A stretch of DNA of 64,000 nucleotides, from NCBI GenBank assembly GCA_951813075.1, contig OX638343.1, positions 1,048,149-1,112,148 on the forward strand, read 5' to 3'. Position numbers and translations under genes: made by a program. The notes under the pieces were generated by a model. That model was not told the DNA's origin. It made no database searches and saw only the letters and a list, made by a program, of their open reading frames with translations. Positions 57,702-64,000 of this stretch are shown piece by piece. Source of the DNA: Arenicellales bacterium (lineage in GTDB: Bacteria; Pseudomonadota; Gammaproteobacteria; Arenicellales; JAJDZL01). How positions within the stretch are numbered: the stretch's first letter is position 1; every line of letters starts with the position of its first letter.

Positions 57702-58496
57702 TTAGTTCAGGCTGTTGGCGAGAAAGTCTTCTATCGGCGTGAGGAATGCTGCCGGGTCTTCCAATAGTCCAAGATGTTGCAGTTCTGGTATGATCTCAAC
57801 TCGCGAATTGGTTATCTCGGAGGCAATTGCATACGACATTTGTGGCGTACTGCCAGAATCATTTTGGCATGTGATCACCAGCGTCGGTAATGCCAGTGGG
57901 GGTTGTGGTCGAATTAATTCGGTAATGCCTTTGGCCAAGACTTCTCTTGATTGAAAATAACTTACCGGATCATTGTTACAAACCCAAACCCTGACTTCAC
58001 TGATCACAGCCGGCATCCTCGACCTAAAATCGGGCGTGAACCAACGAGCAATCGATTCTTCCAATGTCCCTTTCGCTCCTCTCTCAGCTGTGGTTTTTAT
58101 ACGCTTTTCGATGACTTGTTGTTCATCAGGGCCCCGAACATGTGGAGAATTCAGTATCACCAATGCACTGACGCAGTGTGGGAAATCCATCGCAAAGCGT
58201 CTGTTGATCATACCACCAAGAGAGAAACCGATCACTACACATCTGCTGATTTGAAGTTCATGCAGCAGATCATTCAGTTGCTTGGAAAACAGACTGAGTG
58301 AAATTTCCGACGGCGCGCGGCGACTATCGCCATGGCCGTGTAGATCATATGTCAAGACGCGATAGCGACGAGACAGCGCTGGTACGTAGTCCCGCCACAT
58401 TTGACGATTCATACCCAGTCCGTGGACCAGAACAACCGCAGGATTGCTTGGTATTCCAGCCAGATCGTAGGCCGTTCCGTTTGTTGATTCAGGCAT
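57702..58496 (-). CDS. Alpha/beta hydrolase (PcaD-like)
   Basis: 264 residues. VVLVHGLGMNRQMWRDY is the oxyanion region, VIGFSLGGMINRRFA the nucleophile elbow with Ser near 95, ITCQNDSGS the likely acid, and PELQHLGLLEDP holds His. A soluble hydrolase similar to enol-lactone hydrolases. The gaps to both neighbours are short (45 and 19 bases), so it belongs with the TPP and luciferase-like genes. Confidence 0.85.
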   Translation of the reverse strand: MPESTNGTAYDLAGIPSNPAVVLVHGLGMNRQMWRDYVPALSRRYRVLTYDLHGHGDSRRAPSEISLSLFSKQLNDLLHELQISRCVVIGFSLGGMINRRFAMDFPHCVSALVILNSPHVRGPDEQQVIEKRIKTTAERGAKGTLEESIARWFTPDFRSRMPAVISEVRVWVCNNDPVSYFQSREVLAKGITELIRPQPPLALPTLVITCQNDSGSTPQMSYAIASEITNSRVEIIPELQHLGLLEDPAAFLTPIEDFLANSLN

Positions 58497-58515
58497 TATT
58501 TCTTTCCCACTCAGT

Positions 58516-59553
58516 TCAGATGAACTCAGGAATCACCTCATTGCAGAACAGTTCAAGCGACCGTTTCTGAAGATCGTGCTCCAATCCCATACTTGTCAGA
58601 TATACAAAATCGTCCACGCCCAAGGCCTCATACGTTTTAAGTTTACGGATAATTTCTTCGGGATTTCCAAGCATCAGATTTTGCTCAAGCATGAACGGTT
58701 CGTACTGCTCTTTTCCCGAGAGCTCATCCAGCGGTATCTGCTTTGGAAATCCATTTTTGACATCGCCAAGATTCAAAAAAAGATTCTGAAACATACCCAT
58801 GCTTTTTTGGATTGCGGCTATTGCAGCGTCGCGATGCCCGGAACTGCTGTATACCGAAGTGTGCCGCATCATGGCAAATACAGGACGATGCTCTGCGTTG
58901 GATTTCGCCATAGACTCAACCAATCGTGTCTTGTAAAGTTCCACCTCGGAAAATGGCCGGGTAATCGGCCACGATATGATGTTGCAACCATTGTCCACCG
59001 CATAGTCGAATGTGATTGGCGCTCTGGCGGCCACCCATATGGGCGGGTGAGGAGTCTGGACCGGCTTGGGAACTGAAGTTGATGACGGAAATGACCAGAA
59101 TTCACCATTGTGTTCGTAATCGCCCTGCCACAATTTCTTCAGTACCGGTAGCATTTCGTGGACATATCGGTACGCATCAGATTGTTTAAGACCAGGATGC
59201 ATGCGATCGAACTCTCGCTGATAGGCGCCTGAACCTATACCGAACTCCAAACGACCGTTGCTGATAAGGTCAACCAAAGCCGCTTCGCTTGCGAGATTGA
59301 TTGGATGCCAGTATGCCGCGACCGCGACTGCACTGCCAAGACGAATATCGTTGGTATGGGCAGCCCACCATGTCAAAATCTGAAAGGGATTCGGAGCAAT
59401 GGTCATTTCCAATGCGTGATGCTCTGCGGCCCACACAATTTTGAAGCCACCGCGGTCCGCAATCTGCACCATTTCGAGTGTATGTCGGATGACAGACGGC
59501 ATGTCGATGCTGTTGTCCATCCGTTCCATGTTGATTGCCAGCTGAAATTTCAC
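58516..59553 (-). CDS. LLM-class flavin-dependent monooxygenase (luciferase-like)
   Basis: 345 residues. RGGFKIVWAAEHHALEMTIAPNPFQILTWWAAHT and RLGSAVAVAAYWHPINLASEAALVDLISNGRLEFGIGSGAYQREFDRM are the classic bacterial luciferase-like words. It uses FMNH2 from a separate reductase to oxygenate a small substrate. Probably first gene of the LLM-hydrolase-TPP unit, with 176 bases between it and rlmE. Confidence 0.88.
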   Translation of the reverse strand: MKFQLAINMERMDNSIDMPSVIRHTLEMVQIADRGGFKIVWAAEHHALEMTIAPNPFQILTWWAAHTNDIRLGSAVAVAAYWHPINLASEAALVDLISNGRLEFGIGSGAYQREFDRMHPGLKQSDAYRYVHEMLPVLKKLWQGDYEHNGEFWSFPSSTSVPKPVQTPHPPIWVAARAPITFDYAVDNGCNIISWPITRPFSEVELYKTRLVESMAKSNAEHRPVFAMMRHTSVYSSSGHRDAAIAAIQKSMGMFQNLFLNLGDVKNGFPKQIPLDELSGKEQYEPFMLEQNLMLGNPEEIIRKLKTYEALGVDDFVYLTSMGLEHDLQKRSLELFCNEVIPEFI

Positions 59554-59729
59554 TTTATATGTCTTCCATTTGATTCGCTAGGATTCGGTTTGACTCGTCA
59601 CCCGGCAAGCTATTCCAAGTGGTGTAATTGTGTTGTGTCAAAAACGCCAAATATACACTCCCAAATGCCTTGAACTTCACTCTCTAAAAGGAAATCGGAA
59701 ATACAGCAACTTTGTCTGCATGCTAATCC

Positions 59730-60362
59730 TTATAACGAGTATCGATTCGCAATCATATAGGATTCCTGGCTCCGGGAACGCGAAGCCTTGGGCTTGAAAA
59801 CAGCACAGGTTGCAAATCTTGACTCGCACTCCCGTTTCAGCTTGACGGAGTCCTGGTCCTGAAAAAATTTAAACACCAGCGCCCCTCCTTTCGCAAGTAC
59901 GAGATCGCACACGTCGAATATCGCTTCGTAGAGCTCAGAAAAGTTCTTTGAATCCACGCTTGAAATACCAGTCAGATTTGGTGCCATATCAGAAAGTATC
60001 AGATCAATTTTCTGACTTCCAATCGCTGGCAAGAGATTCTTGCGAGATTGCTGTTCAGTGATATTGGATCGAATGAAGTGAACTTGTTCCAAAGGTTTCA
60101 ATTCAAGGACATCTACCGCGTACACCTTTCCACCCGAACCGATGCGCGAGACGGCATACTGGCACCACCCTCCGGGTGATGCTCCCAAGTCAAGTACCGT
60201 CTGATTCAAACTGAACAGATTGAATCTGAGATCTATCTCCTGAATCTTGAAATACGAACGGGACCTGACACCCAAACGAACCGCTTCGCGTACAAATCCG
60301 TCCGAATCTTGCATTTTTCGCCAACTGGACGATCGCTTTGAATTCCGCGCAGTTTTCGCCAC
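59730..60362 (-). CDS. rlmE: 23S rRNA (uridine-2'-O)-methyltransferase RlmE (FtsJ/RrmJ)
   Basis: 210 residues. RSRSYFKIQEID (catalytic Lys), VLDLGASPGGWCQYA (SAM), DLILSDMAPNLTG (catalytic Asp), GALVFKFFQ (Lys) and RSQESYMIA (Glu) give the K-D-K-E tetrad. It methylates U2552 of 23S rRNA. In gammaproteobacteria rlmE normally lies directly upstream of ftsH; here 3.9 kb of accessory genes intervene. Confidence 0.95.
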   Translation of the reverse strand: MAKTARNSKRSSSWRKMQDSDGFVREAVRLGVRSRSYFKIQEIDLRFNLFSLNQTVLDLGASPGGWCQYAVSRIGSGGKVYAVDVLELKPLEQVHFIRSNITEQQSRKNLLPAIGSQKIDLILSDMAPNLTGISSVDSKNFSELYEAIFDVCDLVLAKGGALVFKFFQDQDSVKLKRECESRFATCAVFKPKASRSRSQESYMIANRYSL

Positions 60363-60427
60363 GAGACAAATCCTAGTGTTGATTCAAGATGGACAGTGAG
60401 AACGTCCGTTTTCCGGACAATGAACGG

Positions 60428-61171
60428 CTAACACAACTGACCGGCGAAAAGAGCACCGAATCCGTTAATCACACATTCGCCGTCGATCAGTTCAATGGCG
60501 TTCCACATTGTCACGCCATTTGCAGTGAAGACAGGAAGTCCTGCCGCATTCTCAAATCGTTCAATAGCGAACAGCGAAGGCATTGCAGTGTCCGGTATCA
60601 GCAGAACCTCTGCGCCGGTGTGCATCGCTTCGGGAATGTTATCGATAATGAATTCAGGTGTAAACAATGCCGCGTCCCAACCTGCCGGAGCGCCCAGCCA
60701 CTTCATTGAAAGCACCTCGATCCCATATTCGTTGAGAAAAGAGACGAAAGTTCGTGAAGCCGACTCAGGATAGGTCGAAAGAACGCTGACTTTTCTAAAT
60801 CCGCATCGCTGCAAAGCCTCAATGAATGCCAGCGAGGTACTCCCTGCAGGTATGCCCAGTGTTGTCTTTAAAACTTCAACCTGCTGCTTGGCATGGTGGC
60901 TTCCCATAACAAAGCTACCGCTGGTACAAGGCCAATACACACAATCCATATTTAGTGTCTCCAACCGCCGAGCCGCTTCTACCAGCCAGTCCAGCCGAGC
61001 TGTCCGCTCTAGTGCCTTGATATCATGGTCGTTGTCTCCGGTGCCACCGACGCGCGTGCAACTGACGTAGAGTCTGACATGATCAGCGGCATGTTCCAGA
61101 AAACCATAAAAATCTTGTTCGGCACCGCCACCAGGCCACACGAATCCAAGTCTCGAAGTTCGCTTACTCAT
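60428..61171 (-). CDS. Asp/Glu-racemase-superfamily protein (maleate isomerase / arylmalonate decarboxylase-like)
   Basis: 247 residues opening RLGFVWPGGGAEQDFYGF. One active-site-like cysteine lies in DCVYWPCTSGSF near residue 82. At the position of the second catalytic cysteine the text reads LLIPDTAMPSL with no Cys. Two-cysteine racemases and isomerases therefore seem unlikely, and a one-cysteine decarboxylase or lyase-like role is possible. Its start overlaps the aminotransferase stop by 8 bases, and it closes the four-gene operon. Confidence 0.78.
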   Translation of the reverse strand: MSKRTSRLGFVWPGGGAEQDFYGFLEHAADHVRLYVSCTRVGGTGDNDHDIKALERTARLDWLVEAARRLETLNMDCVYWPCTSGSFVMGSHHAKQQVEVLKTTLGIPAGSTSLAFIEALQRCGFRKVSVLSTYPESASRTFVSFLNEYGIEVLSMKWLGAPAGWDAALFTPEFIIDNIPEAMHTGAEVLLIPDTAMPSLFAIERFENAAGLPVFTANGVTMWNAIELIDGECVINGFGALFAGQLC

Positions 61172-62480
61172 TTGAGAAAATCCTCATGGCATGTCGCGCA
61201 TGCTCCAAAGTCTGTTCAACATCGTCATTACTATGAGCGGTCGACAGAAACCATGTTCCACGCGCTGTAACCCGGGTGCCGGCAGACTGAAGTCTGGCAT
61301 AGAATCGATTTTTTCTAGCATGGTCTATGCCTGCAAATTCGCGGTAATTCCTGATGGTGCCAGTCGCGGCGAACAGCGGGTGAAAGACGGTTCCCAAGCC
61401 CTGAATCGTCATCGTCTGTCTAAAGTCAGATGCGATCATCCGCAACCCCTCCATCAGGTGCTCACCAAGCGAAGTCATATGTTGGTAAGCCCTACCTTGA
61501 TTTGCCTCCAACTCACCGATGGTCGCTAATCCAGCCGCTACTGCGACGACATTGGCATTATAGGTGCCCCCGTGCATGACTGATGCGGTATGTAGCAGGT
61601 CCATAATCGACTTCTTGCCCGCCAGTACCGCGAGCGGGAAGCCCGCCGCCAATGCCTTGGCAAATATGGCCATATCCGGTGTGACACCAAACAATCCCTG
61701 TGCACCCGCAAGTCCGACACGGAACCCGGTAATTACTTCATCAAAGATCAGCACAGTACCACAATCGGACGTGATTTGTCGCACTCCTTCCAAGTAACCG
61801 GGTAACGGTAACATGGCACCTGTATTGCAATTGATCGGTTCCATCACGACAGCTGCGATCTCATGACCTCGATTTCGCATAACCTCCGCAAACAAGTCGA
61901 GATTATTCCATGGCAGTGTAACCACATCTTCAAGTGCTCGACTGGACTGCCCCGGTGTCTGCGAAACACTGATCGGGTTTGACTCTTCACCGACTTGATC
62001 GAGCGGTGGATTAACGCTGACAAAAATATTGTCAGTCCAACCGTGGTAGTGTCCTTCAAATTTCATGATCTTTGCACGACCCGTGTATGCCCGCGCAAGT
62101 CTGACAGCTGCCTGAATCGTTTCAGTTCCGCTCGAGGCAAAACGAATTCGCTCGGCACAGGGCACAAGATCGCAAATCTTCTTCGCCAGATTTGCTTCCA
62201 GTTCCGTCTGACCGGCGAATAACTGGCCCATCGACAATGTGGAAACGACTTGATCCAGAACAGATTTCGGTGCATGACCGAGTATGATCGGTCCATTCCC
62301 CAACGCGTAGTCGATATACACATTGCCGTCAGCATCCGTAATTCTCGAACCCTCTCCTTTGGTGTAATACAGCGGAACCGGGCTCTCGCCATAACCGCCA
62401 TATCGAAAATTGCTACTGACGCCCCCTGACAGATAGCGGGCACCATATTCAAATAGCTGCTGTGATCGTTCGAATTTCAA
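61164..62480 (-). CDS. Class III aminotransferase, glutamate-1-semialdehyde-aminomutase-like
   Basis: 438 residues. YLSGGVSSNFRYGG, DYALGNGPIILGHAP, RFASSGTETIQAAVRLARAYTGR and FEGHYHGWTDN are typical of the GSA-aminomutase subgroup, and MAIFAKALAAGFPLAVLAG holds the PLP lysine. True HemL is usually a single conserved gene. The placement in a catabolic-looking operon suggests instead an aminotransferase or aminomutase for a special amino acid. Confidence 0.88.
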   Translation of the reverse strand: MKFERSQQLFEYGARYLSGGVSSNFRYGGYGESPVPLYYTKGEGSRITDADGNVYIDYALGNGPIILGHAPKSVLDQVVSTLSMGQLFAGQTELEANLAKKICDLVPCAERIRFASSGTETIQAAVRLARAYTGRAKIMKFEGHYHGWTDNIFVSVNPPLDQVGEESNPISVSQTPGQSSRALEDVVTLPWNNLDLFAEVMRNRGHEIAAVVMEPINCNTGAMLPLPGYLEGVRQITSDCGTVLIFDEVITGFRVGLAGAQGLFGVTPDMAIFAKALAAGFPLAVLAGKKSIMDLLHTASVMHGGTYNANVVAVAAGLATIGELEANQGRAYQHMTSLGEHLMEGLRMIASDFRQTMTIQGLGTVFHPLFAATGTIRNYREFAGIDHARKNRFYARLQSAGTRVTARGTWFLSTAHSNDDVEQTLEHARHAMRIFSNE

Positions 62481-62482
62481 TT

Positions 62483-63646
62483 TTATTCCTCTATTCTGAC
62501 CAGTTCGACCGGCAAAGAACTCAACACTTCGGCTCCATCGTCGGTTACGACAAAAGTTTGACTCAGTCCGACTCCCATCTTACCGTTGACGCGAAGAGTC
62601 ATCGGGATGTGGAATACCATCGCCGCTTTAAGAGGACGGTGATTGTTCACGACAATGGCGAAGCCGGATTCCTCTCCCCATGTCGGCGGAAATCCAATAC
62701 CAACGGGATATCCGTATACTTCGTGGAACAGAATTCTGTCTCGAATAGGGGCTATCCTGGCTTGCGCGACTGAAGCGACTTCAGATGCCAGTACCCCAGG
62801 TCGCACCGCGTCGAGCATAGCGGCGACTATTTCCTGCTCCAACGCCTCGAATTCCGCAACTTCGCTCGGAACATCCCCAAGAACAGCGGTTCGCATCAGC
62901 GGTGCGTGATACCAGTTAAGACTCGGTGAACATTCAATGAATATCGTTTCACCCCGTGAAATTTTATGACCGTTGTTGCTGTTGTGCGGCATGCCAGCCC
63001 GATATCCCGCGGAAACTATCGGATAGACAGAAAAACCGAGGCTGTCGGCTCGGATGAGCTCGCCCGCTACCTGCGCGGCAATCTGAGAATCCGTCACGCC
63101 GGTACGAATTTCGGCAAACCCCGCTGTTATTGCCCTATCGGTAATTACTGCAGCAGCTCGCATGATTTCAAGTTCCGCTTCAGATTTGATGTTGCGAACC
63201 ATGTCGACAATACCCGAGCCATCCACAACGTTGTCAGCGCCCAAGGAGTCCTTGAGCGCATCATGCATTTTGGGAACGAGATAGCGAGTCTGAGTTTCGA
63301 TTCCGATTACACCTGTATGCAATCCGCGTTTGCGTATTGCCTGAACAGTCGCCTCGATTGGGTCTGCGTGAGTACTATAGAGATCGAGGTCGGTGGCTAC
63401 TGCAGTTGCTTCGAATCGACCTCGTTCAAACTGCCACAGCACCATGAACGGTGACCCGCCAATCGGCATTACAAGACACTGATAATCCCACAAATTCAGC
63501 GTATGATGTCCGCTAAGGTACAGAATGTTGGGGGCAGAATGCAGCAATAGCGTGTCTATGCCCTGCACCGCCATCTGATTGCGCACTTTCTGGCGACGTT
63601 GCTCAAATTCCTGCTCCGAAAACACCTCTTCTCGGGGAACACTCAT
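62483..63646 (-). CDS. M24-family protein, creatinase/Xaa-Pro-dipeptidase-like
   Basis: 387 residues with a creatinase N-terminal domain (NQMAVQGIDTLLLHSAPNILYLSGHHT) and a pita-bread domain. At the metal-ligand region the text is IFIECSPSLNWYHAPLMRTAVLG, lacking the two Asp ligands of M24 metallopeptidases. Creatinase itself works without metal, so a creatinase-like amidino or C-N hydrolase is more likely than a peptidase. It is two bases upstream of the aminotransferase gene. Confidence 0.83.
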   Translation of the reverse strand: MSVPREEVFSEQEFEQRRQKVRNQMAVQGIDTLLLHSAPNILYLSGHHTLNLWDYQCLVMPIGGSPFMVLWQFERGRFEATAVATDLDLYSTHADPIEATVQAIRKRGLHTGVIGIETQTRYLVPKMHDALKDSLGADNVVDGSGIVDMVRNIKSEAELEIMRAAAVITDRAITAGFAEIRTGVTDSQIAAQVAGELIRADSLGFSVYPIVSAGYRAGMPHNSNNGHKISRGETIFIECSPSLNWYHAPLMRTAVLGDVPSEVAEFEALEQEIVAAMLDAVRPGVLASEVASVAQARIAPIRDRILFHEVYGYPVGIGFPPTWGEESGFAIVVNNHRPLKAAMVFHIPMTLRVNGKMGVGLSQTFVVTDDGAEVLSSLPVELVRIEE

Positions 63647-63661
63647 TTTGGCTCCTTATAG

Positions 63662-64000
63662 TTATAACAGGGTATAGGTCACTGCAGAGTCCAGCGGAAA
63701 TAGCGGACGATTCATCGCGCGGTAAGACAATCGTCCAGCTCGGGCAGGACATGCACCAGGCGAGTCCACCGAGATCACTTCCTGAGCGATTTCGCCATAT
63801 GCCGCTTTCCAGGCGATCGCCGACTTGACTACAATAATATCCTGTTGTGTCGGCTCAATACCGACGCATCGCAGTTGCTCCGCGTCAAATGGCATGGTAC
63901 GCAAAGATGTCAGTACAATCTGAACATTGCCCGCCTCAACCACCGCGGTCCGTCCCATCTGAGTCACACATCCTGTCATGTATGATCCCTTGTGCACGTA
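63662..64000 (-). CDS. M81-family (MlrC-like) metallopeptidase, C-terminal fragment
   Basis: The minus strand is open from the window edge to a stop at 63662. KGSYMTG, MGRTAVVEAGNVQIVLTSLR, GIEPTQQDIIVVKSAIAWKAAY and the closing PLFPLDS match the C-terminal domain of MlrC-type proteins. A GTG at 63997 would be internal to the family, so the gene extends beyond the window. It precedes the creatinase-like gene by 15 bases, the first visible member of the operon. Confidence 0.82.
   Translation of the reverse strand, partial: YVHKGSYMTGCVTQMGRTAVVEAGNVQIVLTSLRTMPFDAEQLRCVGIEPTQQDIIVVKSAIAWKAAYGEIAQEVISVDSPGACPARAGRLSYRAMNRPLFPLDSAVTYTLL

Noticed and set aside
61164-62480. True HemL (heme pathway)
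   Set aside because: Sequence is of that subgroup, but the operon context is catabolic and no other heme gene is near; gene symbol withheld.

Overview
The window looks like a piece of a gammaproteobacterial chromosome, probably from an uncultured lineage. It is AT-rich, with a patchwork of conserved housekeeping operons and decaying accessory DNA. The evidence for the group is the run yebC-ruvCAB-ybgC-tolQRAB-pal-cpoB, the ftsH-glmM pair with rlmE nearby, queG, argD-dapE and sixA-ppx. No rRNA or tRNA gene and no CRISPR array was seen.

Layout. 1-2.5 kb: N-terminus of a molybdopterin oxidoreductase leaving the left edge, a 2OG-Fe(II) oxygenase-like gene, and metZ behind a SAM-II-like riboswitch. 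2.5-6 kb: gene-poor, with a 114-bp direct repeat pair and a shredded DUF2321-like gene. 6-11.3 kb: an unusual operon of a double-GHKL histidine-kinase-like ATPase, a receiver-domain protein and a cytosine-5 DNA methyltransferase. This is the best candidate here for an undescribed defence or regulated modification system. 11.3-17.8 kb: a mobile-element graveyard. An IS1595-type transposon with recognisable inverted ends carries a methyltransferase-nuclease fusion as passenger. That passenger is split by a second IS1595-type transposase joined to an apparently intact adenine methyltransferase and restriction endonuclease. Two further IS1595/ISXO2-type fragments follow.

18-22.6 kb: a TerC-like membrane protein, a PotA-like ABC ATPase, and argD-dapE. 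22.9-27.5 kb: remnant of an integrative conjugative element (two transfer genes and two tyrosine recombinases). 28.5-40.6 kb: sixA-ppx, a nucleotide-sugar epimerase, Holliday-junction genes ruvCAB and the complete Tol-Pal envelope operon. 40.6-45.4 kb: a branched-chain amino-acid-type ABC transporter with a strong hairpin after the binding-protein gene. 45.5-52.4 kb: queG, a class III CoA-transferase, an AhpD-like protein, a PDR/VanB-type reductase, an alpha/beta hydrolase and a zinc alcohol dehydrogenase.

52.4-64 kb: glmM, ftsH and rlmE, with a TPP enzyme, an alpha/beta hydrolase and a luciferase-like monooxygenase inserted between ftsH and rlmE. Upstream of these lies a tight four-gene operon: M81 peptidase, creatinase-like M24 protein, GSA-aminotransferase-like protein and Asp/Glu-racemase-like protein. 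It looks catabolic.

All family names rest on motif reading and recalled family patterns; no database search was run.
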